DNA of 64,000 nucleotides from Ypsolopha sequella (lineage: Eukaryota; Arthropoda; Insecta; Lepidoptera; Ypsolophidae), in the NCBI GenBank assembly GCA_934047225.1, contig OW203997.1:6558417-6622416 (forward strand), written 5' to 3'. Below, piece by piece: positions 48,128 through 58,299 of this stretch. Below the pieces are notes generated by a model. The model worked only from the letters and a program-made list of their open reading frames with translations. It made no database searches and was not told the origin of the DNA. The position numbers were made by a program, and so were the translations under genes. How positions within the stretch are numbered: the stretch's first letter is position 1; the number at the start of each line of letters is the position of its first letter.

Positions 48128-48602
48128 GTATTTTACCCTTTTTAGGGTTTTGTTCCCGAAGGGTGCCAAACAGGACCCTTTACAAAATAAGCCTCCACTG
48201 TCTGTCTGTATATCCGTCCGTCCGTCGGTCTGTCAGTCTGTCTGTCTGTTCGTCTGTCACAGGGGTCTGTCTACACAACATCGACGACACAGCTTTAGCC
48301 GTAATTCAATTCAATTCAATTCATTTATTTATGTTAGGCTCTAGACCAATATAATATTAATAGTAATAGGTAACCGTGGAAATTTTCACAGAATACGTTT
48401 TACTTTGACCTCTTTTAAAGCAAAATAAATATATTTTTTATGTTATCCTCGGGGAGGCCCCATACAAAAAAACTCGGCAAGAGCATTTTTTTCCAGTATC
48501 ATGTCCTCCTCCCCTTATCTCTGAAACAATATTTTTAGTATTCCGTACCCGTATTATGTTCCGTAACCCTTTGTGCGCGAGTCTGACTCGGACTTGGCCA
48601 AA
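48128..48602 (+). repeat. Dispersed GTCTGTCTGT repeat
   Basis: Runs from ttttagggttttgttcccga agggtgccaaacaggaccc through gtctgtctgtatatccgtcc gtccgtc to gcgagtctgactcggacttg gcca. Its end is the same as the sequence split by the LINE at 29865-30735. The 72- and 63-codon frames are repeat shadows. Confidence 0.55.
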
Positions 48603-48812
48603 TTTTATTTCTGGTATTCAATTGGTAAAGTTAAAATTATAATATTCAATATTCTTCTACCCACTTCGAAGAATTCTATATCTGGAACGATTGCGTAATT
48701 ATTCAACGGATTACCCTGGCTAATAGCCCTTTGTAAGCCTGACCTATTAACTTTCTATGGGATATTGTAAATCAATGATTTCACTTTTTGTGTCAGTGTT
48801 ATTTAGTGTAAC

Positions 48813-49230
48813 CAGTGGCGTATTTTAAGATTTGGCGCCCTGGGCCTGTAAGGTTTGTCGTCCCATAAATTAACGAGAAAAAACCAAAAATATATTACAA
48901 TAATAAAATAAAATCCAACAATGTGTTGATGTGGGCTGTGATGATAATGAATGAAAAAACTTTAAAAAAATACCTTACAAACAAATAAACACTAATTTAT
49001 TCAATATTTACATGTTTTCCGCTGAACAATTTTTTTTATGACAGTATCAAGTCAAAAAGCAATATAAATTAAAAGATAGGTACCGTGGACGAATAAACCA
49101 GATAGGTAGGTACCTAACGATTGATAATGAAAGGCGCCCAAAGCTGAGCGCGAGGTGCAGCTTGCGTCGCCCCTCGCAGCGTGCCGCCCCGGGCCATGGC
49201 CCTTTTGGCCCTAAGGTAGATACGCCACTG
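48813..49230. mobile_element. hAT-like element, 418 bp, perfect 8-bp duplication
   Basis: TIRs cagtggcgtattttaaga and taaggtagatacgccactg, with the octamer agtgtaac repeated at 48805-48812 and 49231-49238. The GC-rich right part (gcgtcgcccctcgcagcgtg ccgcccc) lies just inside. CAGTGGCG ends are shared in style with 24171-24633. No coding capacity. Confidence 0.9.
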
Positions 49231-49508
49231 AGTGTAACTAAATATTAGATATGTGACCTATATCTATTAATATCATTCTATATTGAATATTTATGACAAT
49301 AAATTTATAAAATAAAGTAATTTTAATATCGGAACTATTTTAAATACTAGTCTTGCGCCCGCAGCTCCGCCCTCGTTTACTCAATCTTATATTCAATCAA
49401 CAACCACTATAAATAAACTTAGCGTTGTAAAAATATTTCACTTCATAATTATTTTTTTTTTTTTTTTTTTAATATGAATAGCAATAATTGTAATCATCTT
49501 GCAGAGTA

Positions 49509-49555
49509 ATGGCTACAGTAAAGAAGCACGGAGTTGGAGCTCGTTTGGAACACAA
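49509..49555 (+). CDS. Candidate first coding exon of the MORN gene
   Basis: Preceded by a 17-T tract and 'atcatcttgcag', a textbook 3' splice site, so the ATG (MATVKKHGVGARLEH) lies just inside an internal exon and a 5' untranslated exon should exist upstream. The donor is 'cacaa|gttagt'. Two bases (AA) carry over to the next exon. Confidence 0.4.
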
Positions 49556-52500
49556 GTTAGTTTGCCTTCAGAAATTTATTTTGAAGTGGATACTTCTATG
49601 TTCGCATCTCGTTTATAGGGGGGCCTGTTCAGAACTTGCATGTCACTTCCGTGATCGACTTCACGAAAGGATTCCGCAGATCAATGCATTTTGTTATTAA
49701 GTCCATCCATTTATCAGCCTAGTTCGTCCACTGCTGGACATAAGCCTTTCCAGGACTTTGCCACTCCCGGCGGTCATCCTGGAAGAATTGCCCATACTCA
49801 CACACGCTGGGCAGGCGGGTATTAAGTACTTGACAATAAAAGTACTTTGACAGGGGAGTTCTTTCGTGAAAAGAATTTTAGGAAACGCTTATTGACTTAA
49901 GCCTCTCCCCCAAGGGCCCCAAGTAAGATCCCAATAATAGCGAAATGAGAAAATGTTCAGAAATTGTATGTGGTGCAAAGGACGTAAATGGAAATAAGGT
50001 TTTGCAAAATTTACTGATCCAAAACGGTAAGTATCAAGAGACAAAGGAGTGGTACCAGGGGTCAGCTCCCTTACTCCGCCCCAATTACCCTACCCATTAA
50101 GGCTTGCGGCTGGATTCTAAGTAAATTCCTACTGACTTTTCACTGACAATAATTACATCCCAAATATAATAGGTGGTGAGCCCTATCGCCGTATTTCGAC
50201 CAACGGCTTGACGTGCTTTCCGAAGCACGCATATCGAACACAAATTAATATGCACCGCGGGGATTTGAACCTCTGGGTTATTAGCAGGTGAACGTACAGA
50301 GGTAGTAAACTCGGACGGGCTAACATAAACTGATTATTAGATCAGGTTCAGCTGTTTTTGTAGCGTATTACTTTAACCTCAAACTCTAGCAAGGAACTTC
50401 AAGAAAACTTTGATAAAATCTTATTCTCTATTTCAGTTTTCAGCAATGGAGCCCAATTATCAAAGATTGCTATATTCCTATTCCATAAGCACTTAGGCTA
50501 CTTGGTTTCATTAAAAGAACATGTAAAAATTTTACCCGTTCTGACACTATGGTTTGTCTCTTTAACGCACTTATCCGAAGCCATCTAGAATACGCTTCGT
50601 CCGTCTGGAGTCCTTCTTATAGAGTCCACATTGATAGAATTGAAGGGGTGCAACGAAAATTTACTAAGTTCCTTGCATATAAGGATCGTCTATGCCCTTA
50701 TCGATGCAGTTATATTGATCGGCTAAGCCATTTTAAATTGTCCTCTCTTGAGGATCGTAGAACATTAATAGATATGACGGTACTATACAAACTATTAAAC
50801 AATATAATGGACTCACCCGATCCACTAAGTCAGATTAATTTTTCTGTCCCTCGCTCTTCCACCAGACGATCAAATCGTAAACCCTTTATAACGCCTCGAT
50901 CCTACAGTAATCTAGGCGAATTCATGCCATTATCGCGTATGATGACGACGTATAATAGGTTGTCTAACATTGATGCTGATTTAGATATATTTTTGTTTAG
51001 TCTCCCTAGTTTTAAATCTAAGATTCTTAATTGTTTAAAGTCATAATTTAATATTCTGTTAGCGTTAGTTTTAGTTTTACTCTATATATACTTTTATTTA
51101 TATATATATTTATACATAGTAGCTTTAGATTATTCATCTGCACTGTTCAAAGTATTATCATGTATATTGTACTTGTTACATTTAACTTTTGATAAAGCTC
51201 TCTGTTATTTGTAAAACGTGTGCACCTGTAACGTTACAACACACGGATGCTAACCCTACATATTTAATAGTATTATACTTTTTTGTGTATGTAACATTGG
51301 TGCTCCTAATAAATAAATAAATAAATAAATAAACGATCACTATACGCATACCTTGATAATTTTAAATAATTTTTTAGCTCCGGGACCCTACACTTATTTT
51401 TGGGCACTACCCTACATTTCCTACAACGCCCCAGGTTAACTGGAAGAAAAGGCTTTATAGCGTTAAGTTCGCCTCTGTACAGACATATTGTTATTGTGCA
51501 ATAAAGATTTTTTATTATTATTATTATTACACTTTTGACCCAGTCTTCAATAATTTATATCTTCATTTATTTTTCGACTTGCAATGCTAGTGCGGGGGCA
51601 ATGCGGGAGCGTAAAGAAACGGCATAAGAAGTATCCACTTAAATAATTAACGGTTGTATCTCTGACACAAACCGTTAATTTTTTTAGTTCGGTAATGCCG
51701 CAATTAAAAGACAGTGTCCTAAAAATAATACCGAGAGAAAAAAATACTCGTCTAACAATCTTACAATGGAGTCAACTTGGAACCATATATCCTATGTCTA
51801 TGGAACTAACCCTAAATCGCTAAAAATGAAAATCAACTGTCATGCACACATACTAAATACAACACCTTTCCAATTTTTTTCATACTATTAACTTTTTTTT
51901 TAATCCAGCCCAGTCCCCAAGAGCTCGACAAGTAAACGCGTTTCGCATTGGGAGCAACTCCTGAGGAAGTTCTCTGAAGAAAATAAGGTAGAATGCAAGT
52001 AAGTACTCAATACTGATGTATATGTTACTGGCAAAACCCTATTTTAGGACAAAGTACTTTGGCCTTGGCTTTGGCCAAAGTAGTTTTGGGTTGTCATAAA
52101 AACATTACCACAAGGGTTATTTATGGCTAATCTATCGGGTCTCTTCTGCGCTACAGCACTTCCGAAAAACTAGTTCAGCCTAAGCTAAACTACAGTTTGT
52201 CCTGAAATCGCTTTTGGCCGGTAACATATCCATATACTGTTAGGTTAGTTTATAAAAAAACTAACAAAAAGCTACCGTTGAACAATAACTTCACTGAAAC
52301 CATGATAGAAATAAATTTCTATGTTTGAACACTTGGCGATTTATCCATCGCAAGGAGATATAAATTAACATTATACTCGTATCATTGCAGTATAGCAACG
52401 CAGAAAGAAAAGTAAATCTGGATGTGAGGAGGTCTGAACCGGGATTCGAACCCGGGACCTCTCGCTTGCCGGGCGATTGCTCGATTTCAAACTGTACAAA

Positions 52501-55103
52501 CATGCAGTTTTGTGGGTCATGTTTAGTTTTGTGGGTCATGTTTAGTTTTGTGGGTCATGTTTAGTTTTAAGATAATCTACCTTTTTGATAAATAAAAGTA
52601 TTCATTCATTCATTCTACCAAATAAGTTTACTTTTCTTTCTGCGTTTCTATACTGGAATGATATAATGTTAATTTAATAACTTCACTAGTAAAATTAAAA
52701 TTTCACAGCTTTGAGTTGTCTAATTTTGAATACTTAGCGACAAAAGTGGTGTTCTGTGGCGACAAGGCTCTTTAGGCACGTGGATTGCTCTTAGCCAAAA
52801 TCGGAACCAAAGAGTGTATATATCTGATCGGAACTATTACACCGCTATAGTAAAACGTGATCCTTGTATCACAGCTGCGCCCCCTGACAATGTCATCCAC
52901 GCGCCAAAAGAGCCTTGTGATAATGTACTATAGCCATAGATAGCCGAGCGACCGGACGTACCACGTGACTGTATTGATTTTATAGAAAGTGTAAGGATAT
53001 ACGAACTTTGCCGAACAGTAGCGGAAATTTGTATGCAAATACGCATTATCACTTTGGGAGCACTTGTAATATTACATACACTGGGATATCAAATGAAGCT
53101 TACTTTCAAGCAGAACACATTTTCAATTACCGAAAAATTGCAGCTTTCCGTCGGAAAATTTACCTAAGATTGTTAGGTTTTGAATTTTATCTACCGATCA
53201 AAATAAGTTACCTCAAAAAAATTTAAATGTAATTACAGAAAAAAAAATCATCCCGGATAAAATTCTGGGGTGATTTGGTACAAACTTAGCGTGACATCAT
53301 AAATCTGCGGCCAATTATCTGTCCAGCCTTGACTTGTCCTAATTATTATCTGCCTTGTACAGTCACTAAGAAATCACTATACACAATGATGGTTCTTGCC
53401 ACTTCTTGCTAGGTCCGTATAAGGGCGATAATAGTACAAAAAGTTCTACTATAGCGCGTGTCCTTGTGTACCGCTCTGGATACCGGCCTCCCATTAGATG
53501 AAGAGTTGAAGAAGTTTTAGGAACTTTAAAAGTACCCATTCAGATGGTACGTACGGTACGGCAAATTATGGACGCAGCGAAAATAACGACGTTATTTTAC
53601 TACTTCGTTAGTTTTAAAGAGGAGCTTTGGAATAATTACTACACTAGCTGTTGCCCGCGACTTCATCCGTGTGGAAGAAAATAATGCGGCCACAGTGTAA
53701 TCCCTTGGGGATCTCGCAATAAAAAGTATCTGAGTTTTGAAGTTGGATAATAAGTTGTTGAACTACTAAGGATCGTACAGTGGTAACCGCATCAAAACCC
53801 GTTCATTGGTATTTCTCATGAAGCAAGTATTTCTTGATGCATGAAATACCGACAAAAATTCCGTTTTTTTTTTTTTTGTATCACTATCCAACACCGCTAT
53901 TATTTTGGAATATCATCAATGTACAGACAGACACAGCTCTTTTCTTTTACTTTATTGAAATTGTAAAGCTAACTTTTTAGTATAGTTAGCTTTACAATTT
54001 CCAGACACTATAGTACCGAGCAGTTTCATCAAAGAAGGTACGAGTATTACCATCTGAAGGGTACGCGGGAAGAAAGATCATTGTCTTTTATAGTTTCCCT
54101 GCATATAAATGTGTTCTAAGTGTTTGAGGGTATATACATACCTACCAGGAAATTAATAAGTGCAAAGCTCTTATTTTTGGATCACAATTCACAAAATGAA
54201 GTCATATTAGATTTCATGCATGAAGAATGGAAATCAAGAGATGTATTTATTTTGGAAAACACACTCTCAGAGTCTAACTCAGTAAACAAATACAAAATTG
54301 TGTAACAGAAAAATTACAAAAATATTTGCGATATAAATAAATGTACCTACCCCGAACTAGACAATTTTGGATCGCAGGGTCAATTGATAAACAATTTATT
54401 TGTAAATCGTTATTTGGCCTTTGTTTTTTTGTAATTGTTGGCCCGAGACCTTTTTTTGTTTTATCATCGTCACCTTCAACAGCTTAATGTTACCAATTCC
54501 TATCTCATTCGAGGTCCTCATTCCAGGACAGTGCCTCTGCAAATCCCTCGCGTTCAACGCTCGAAGAAGGAATTCCCCACTGGCAGCTATTACGAAGGAA
54601 CTTGGGATGTCCTCGGCATGAGCGGGCAAGGAAATTACACCTTCCCGAATGGTATTATCTTCCTTGTCATTTATGCCTACTTCTTTTCTTTTGTTTGGTG
54701 TTGGGATGGGACTAGTGTATTTTGTTGGAACTAAATCGTTTTCGTATTATTCTCTTTTTTTATTCTCCGAATTCAATCGACAAGTTTTTCTGAATCATTT
54801 GACTATTTTTCTGTTGAATGTTGAAGTAAGTTTTCATCTTTATCTTCGCCAGGCACGCCATCTAAACGCTTGCCTCTTTTCATAATCATCAACTTATCAA
54901 CCCCCATTTCCTTCAGGGGTAGTTTACAAAGGCGAGTTTGACGACGGTATGTTCCATGGTAAAGGCGAGCTCCACTACCCCAATAACATAATCCTCAAGG
55001 GCATCTTCCACAAGGGGGACATGATCGAGAGGAACCTGGTTTTCGCTGATGGGCTGGTGTACGAAGAACGGGATTGGCAGTACTGCAAACCGCCAGATAG
55101 AAG
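49509..55103 (+). CDS. MORN5: MORN-repeat protein gene, MORN5-like (four exons, 3' end missing)
   Basis: Gene model: exons 49509-49555, 51909-51998, 54527-54651 and 54917-55103, giving about 149 codons with no stop. Junctions are phase 2, 2, 1 and 2, and each join keeps the frame. The first about 60 residues form a basic, Ser/Lys-rich tail unlike human MORN5. From FPTGSYYEGTWD onward three MORN repeats follow: YYEGTWDVLGMSGQGNYTFPNG-type, VYKGEFDDGMFHGKGELHY and ILKGIFHKGD...LVFADGL, then DWQYC and DRR. This order and the DGMFHG..G and W.YC...DRR signatures match animal MORN5, a small protein reported in cilia and sperm flagella. The roughly 70 C-terminal residues of MORN5 should follow, but no matching exon was found downstream in the window. 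The homology of exons 3-4 is strong. Attachment of exons 1-2 is inferred from splice phase only. Confidence 0.65.
49710..49815 (+). repeat. LINE-type repeat fragment in intron 1
   Basis: cgtccactgctggacataag cctttcc and the following gccactcccggcggtc belong to a block I recognise as very common in lepidopteran genomes. Confidence 0.55.
50190..50335 (-). repeat. tRNA-like repeat in intron 1
   Basis: The minus strand reads aacccagaggttcaaatccc cgcggtgc, a B-box-like stem. Beyond it gcgtgcttcggaaagcacgt caagccgttggtcg is a block familiar from lepidopteran genomes. No complete tRNA fold. Confidence 0.5.
50500..51333 (+). mobile_element. 5'-truncated LINE, jockey/CR1-like
   Basis: RT C-terminal coding part to 51046, then an AT-rich 3' part ending in (AAAT)n at 51308-51334. 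The insertion lies within the intron between the first two proposed MORN exons, in the gene's own orientation. Confidence 0.75.
50506..51046 (+). pseudogene. Reverse transcriptase C-terminal fragment
   Basis: The open frame from 50549 gives MVCLFNALIRSHLEYASSVW, SPSYRVHIDRIEGVQRKFTK FL and the rest to the stop after LNCLKS. Upstream in the same frame ALRLLGFIKRTCKNFTRSDT is also typical LINE text. A TAA stop sits before it, so the copy is truncated. HLEYASSVWSPSY..I..IE..QRKFTKFL is the RT thumb/linker signature of jockey, CR1 and relatives. The catalytic palm is absent. The listed ATG is internal. Confidence 0.8.
51414..51530 (+). repeat. LINE 3'-end fragment
   Basis: acaacgccccaggttaactg gaagaaaagg, gcgttaagttcgcctctgta, ttgtgcaataaag, then (ATT)n. 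A near copy of 42815-42893. Confidence 0.65.
51909..51998 (+). CDS. Candidate second exon of the MORN gene
   Basis: Acceptor ttttttttaatccag, donor 'tgcaa|gtaagt' (consensus GTAAGT). The 90-nt frame reads PVPKSSTSKRVSHWEQLLRK then FSEENKVEC. Start and end phases fit the exons on both sides. The sequence has the mixed charge and Trp/Gln composition of real coding DNA but no domain I recognise. It could belong to another gene. Confidence 0.5.
52365..52680. repeat. Inverted repeat enclosing a tRNA-like segment
   Basis: attaacattatactcgtatc and cgcagaaagaaaagtaaat at the left pair with tttacttttctttctgcg and gatataatgttaat at the right. Inside, the minus strand carries gagaggtcccgggttcgaat cccggttc, an excellent B box and T-arm, after cgcccggcaagc. 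The D-arm/A box region is not tRNA-like, so this is a SINE or transposon-borne tRNA fragment. It lies in the proposed intron 2. Confidence 0.6.
52512..52568 (+). repeat. Perfect 19-bp tandem repeat, three copies
   Basis: The unit gtgggtcatgtttagtttt is repeated three times without change, with the half-unit cagttttgtgggtcat upstream, so it arose recently by slippage. Confidence 0.92.
53957..54001. repeat. Perfect 17-bp inverted repeat, 11-nt loop
   Basis: gaaattgtaaagctaac and its exact complement are separated by tttttagtata. It would form a stable hairpin in intronic RNA of the MORN gene. Function unknown. Confidence 0.85.
54527..54651 (+). CDS. MORN gene exon 3 (first MORN repeat)
   Basis: Acceptor gaggtcctcattccag, donor 'ccgaatg|gtatta'. 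It encodes TVPLQIPRVQRSKKEFPTGS then YYEGTWDVLGMSGQGNYTFP N. A start within this exon from the upstream ATG at 54435 is possible, but the reading would cross the pyrimidine-rich acceptor. I prefer splicing. Confidence 0.75.
54917..55103 (+). CDS. MORN gene exon 4 (MORN5 core)
   Basis: Acceptor catttccttcag, donor 'atagaag|gttact'. It encodes GVVYKGEFDDGMFHGKGEL, HYPNNIILKGIFHKGDMIER, NLVFADGLVYEERDWQYCK and PPDRR. DGMFHGKG and DWQYC...DRR align with the core of MORN5. Splicing to exon 3 restores the glycine codon across the junction (g|gg). Confidence 0.82.
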
Positions 55104-55954
55104 GTTACTACGGGTTTGGGTTTTCTTGCTCGATATGAGTGTTTTTGTTGACTATTTCTGTGTTCCCTATTTTCTAGTGAATCATTCTAGTGAATCAGCT
55201 AGCCGATTCGGGACGTGAACTGACACTAATGTCTCTCTCTCTCTCTCTCGATAACCGATCTAACCTGTGGACACGATTAACTACATATATCCGTATTAAC
55301 CTATACAGGCCGAAATTTTGAAAATTGTTGACCCGAAAGGTAGGTAATGATCAAATGTACAAAAGTAAATGTACACAAGGAGTACTATCAATGGTATAAT
55401 AAAGGAAGCGCATGAGCGTGGATTGCTTAGGGCATCAAGTAGCCTTAATCTGGCATTGGATGCAACACTGTCTCAAAGAAGGGGCGGGGGAGAGTGTCGG
55501 TCAGTCACTTCACGACTCGGTGATCGCGAGTATCTCATCTGAAATTGATTCTGTTATTGCACCCGCGCGCCGCGTTACGTGTCGCAGATACAAATCTCGA
55601 AACTATAAATATTTAAATTTGGAATACTATCAATGGTGTGGTGTTATGTCTCAAGTTTCGGTACTCAGGAAAAACCAGACGCTTTTATTCTGAAACTCGA
55701 ATACCATACCAATATCGTCGCGCATTCCAGGAATAAGGAATCCCCAAATGTTAAGCCAACGTACGATTCTGTCAGCATCAGCAATACAGCACCTTCGTAA
55801 ATACGGTCTCATCAAATCGACCTCACTGATACGGCGTTGAATCTTGTATTCTGTGTCTGAACGTAGATAAGTACGTAGGTACTACCAGCTGTGGTGAAAT
55901 GGTTGATGAATTAAACTCGTGTGTTACAAAAGAATTTTTTTTTTACATATACGA
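55104..55954. other. Downstream intron or intergenic
   Basis: No C-terminal MORN5 exon is recognised. A (CT)n run is at 55233. A 93-codon frame (55412-55693) in locally GC-rich DNA is unassigned. Confidence 0.3.
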
Positions 55955-56010
55955 GGGTTGCTACGAAAATTTTTAGAGGGGGAACGATTCGAGCAGCTAG
56001 GCACCACATC
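55955..56010 (+). repeat. Possible mariner end fragment
   Basis: 'tatacgagggttgctacgaa' resembles the TA plus CGAGGGT..TGAA type of mariner terminal repeat. No partner end or transposase text was found nearby. Confidence 0.3.
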
Positions 56011-56257
56011 CTCGTGAGATGGCGCTGTTTTGCCAATATTGATATTGAATATTTTAATGATCTTACTTTGTAATATAAACAAACAGAACCTCACTTCGCG
56101 ATCCAATACAAGCATATGTGATAAGTTCTAATCATTACACAATCGATAAATCATTCAACTTTTACATGAATTGGCCTACAAGTTTTAATTGTACCGATCT
56201 CTGTGTATACAAGAAATCTTACCCACACATGTAAATTGTCACTACAGGTAATTAATA

Positions 56258-56548
56258 ATAGCAAATTTCATTCACCTCAACAAGACATCGCGTGGCGCAT
56301 TGTAGCGTATACTTACTTCGCAATTCATGGTATCTAGGTTCGATCCCCTATCACAAATTCTTTTTGTGTTTTAAATTTGTATTATTTTGCTATGTATGAA
56401 AATATAGCAAATTTCGTTCACCTCAACAAGACACCGCGTGGTACATTGTAGCGTATGCTTGCTTCGCAATTTATGGTATCTAGGTTCGATCCCCTATCAT
56501 AAATTCTTTTTGTGTTTTAATTTGTATTATTTTGCTATGAATGAAATT
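56258..56548 (+). repeat. Tandem dimer of a tRNA-like 146-bp unit
   Basis: Two head-to-tail copies about 93% alike. Each runs from atagcaaatttcrttcacct, through a tRNA-like body (cgcgtggcgcattgtagcgt; ggtatctaggttcgatcccc with a full B box) to tttttgtgttttaa. An A-box-like tggcgcattgtagcg precedes each B box by a tRNA-like distance. This is a dimeric tRNA-derived SINE or duplicated tRNA pseudogene. The acceptor stem is not convincing. Confidence 0.7.
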
Positions 56549-57013
56549 TTATTATGAAAATATAATGAGAAGTTTTTATAATGAAATAAAAAAGACCAAT
56601 TATAAGATTTATTTATTTACAAGATCGTAACACTTGCATTTTTCGTTACTTTCATTAGTATTATTTCTGGTAATACGCATTCCTTGTAAAACGATACCAA
56701 TTTTGGTATCATTCCTTGTATAAAGTCTTCATCCCTGTCAACTTCCACCACACACAGTGATGGGTTGCAGCGGTGTTATGAAACACACAAAATAACACTT
56801 CGCCATTTTTGTCACTTTGAGCTGTCCCTAGACCTGCAATAAAATAAAATTGTGAAAGTACTGAAGAAAGTAGAGAATCATAAGTTCATAACGTAAGGAA
56901 GTAAGAAATAATAATGTGTCATGGTGTAAGTTTAGTGGTTTTTGATAGTTGTAGCTAAATTAACTTATCTATAAAAATATGTTTATTTTGTGATTTCAGG
57001 ATTGTCCCTACAG

Positions 57014-57283
57014 TATACAAGGTGACTTTTTGATCATCGTCCAAATTCATACTGGTGGCTTGGTAAGTGATCGGTATCATGCATCAATAACAATTTTGGT
57101 AAAATTCGTAAAATGAAATTTCAACTCCCCATAGTGATTCACTCGGGACTGGAACTGAATTTATATGGGAAGCCGAAATTTCATTATACGAATTTCACAA
57201 AAATTGTTACTGATCCAAGATACTGATCACTTATCAAGCCTCCAGCATGAATTTGGACGATGATCAAAAAGTCACCTTGTATA
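57014..57283. mobile_element. Intact fold-back MITE, 270 bp
   Basis: Palindromic from end to end: tatacaaggtgactttttga, tcatcgtccaaattcat on the left and its complement on the right, with arms of about 125 bp. It begins and ends with TA inside a (TATA) stretch, giving a likely TA target duplication. Decayed relatives lie at 9038-9247 and 32484-32680. Confidence 0.88.
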
Positions 57284-57475
57284 TATCGTCACAACTTGAA
57301 TCCCCGCGGGGGTGTCAGAGGTATTTTCCTAGTGTGGACTGTGCGGTGAAAGTCATAGTCCACACATCTACACCCTCATTTCACCGACGATTGTTACGTC
57401 TGTTACGATTGTATGGAGATTGAGACTCCAGCATTTTACTGCCTGAGCTACGCCACTGTCCCCATATTAAAAGTA
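57284..57475 (-). mobile_element. tRNA-derived SINE, near complete
   Basis: On the minus strand: the head ggggacagtggcgtagctca ggcagtaaaatgctggagtc (A box tagctcaggcag), a body, then ggactatgactttcaccgca cagtccacac, cctctgacacccccgcgggg and attcaagttgtgacgatata. The same 3' module occurs at 5841, 28011 and 47020. The fold-back MITE at 57014 sits in its TA-rich tail. Confidence 0.75.
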
Positions 57476-58299
57476 CTAAAATGTGATAAATAACAATAAT
57501 TTCACAAACCTGGTAATAATAGCTGTGCTTTTTGTTCATTTTGAAAGCGCCATCTGCTAGAATAATGGCGAATTTTTTTCTCTCCTTGGCTGCAGTTTCG
57601 ATATCCTGGTTGTTTCTCGCCAGTGAAGGAAAATAAAAAAATATATATATTTTAAAATCTCATTTCTTCCATTTCTTTGTCATCAATGTTTAAATTACAT
57701 AGTACACAATTTTCCTTTCTCCGTATTTTAACTACATCACATCAGCGAAGCAAAGCATATAATATGTATATATGTATTTGATGTTTTCAGAGATACAAAT
57801 ATTTTGAAATCAGGACCTGTTTCTTTATTTCGTATTTACTGTCATGCATGATTCATGATAGATATAACTTGAAAATGTTTAGACTTCAAGAGATAAAATT
57901 TTAGTATTACATACCGAAATTACGGTACATTTGGTACAATGGCAACACTAGTTAGAATCAAAAAAGCATGCATTAGCAGTTTCGAAGAAATTATAATAAG
58001 AATTCGGAGCGGCAACGCCGCAGTCGTCCCCGCTCCGTACATCTGGCAGCGTTGCATAATATACACATACGTAAAAAAGGTACTCACACATGCTTGTATG
58101 TTACTGCGTAGTGCGCACCACTACAATGTCAGAATTTGACGAAATATCATTACTAAAATGTGCTTGAAAGGTAATTTTTAAAAATATATTTTATTAATTC
58201 GCGACTTATTGTGGCGTTACTAAGATTATTGACATAATTTTCAGTACATATAACCATATGGTTAACTCAGGAAAAGGCCTGAACTTTTGTATAGGAATC
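57476..58299. other. Intergenic, no recognised gene
   Basis: A 66-codon frame at 57939 (MATLVRIKKACISSFEE...) is unassigned. ctctccttggctgcagtttc near 57583 resembles a 3' splice site but no exon follows. Confidence 0.3.

Noticed and set aside
48163..48354. Ser/Val/Cys-rich short frames
   Set aside because: Translation of the gtctgtctgt dispersed repeat.
52430..52490. Functional tRNA gene on the minus strand
   Set aside because: The T-arm and B box are good, but the D-arm/A box and acceptor stem are absent.
54396..54629. Minus-strand 77-codon frame over MORN exon 3
   Set aside because: Antisense shadow of the exon.
55104..55218. Read-through of MORN exon 4 to the stop at 55218
   Set aside because: After DRR the text turns hydrophobic and unlike MORN5, and a good splice donor sits exactly there.
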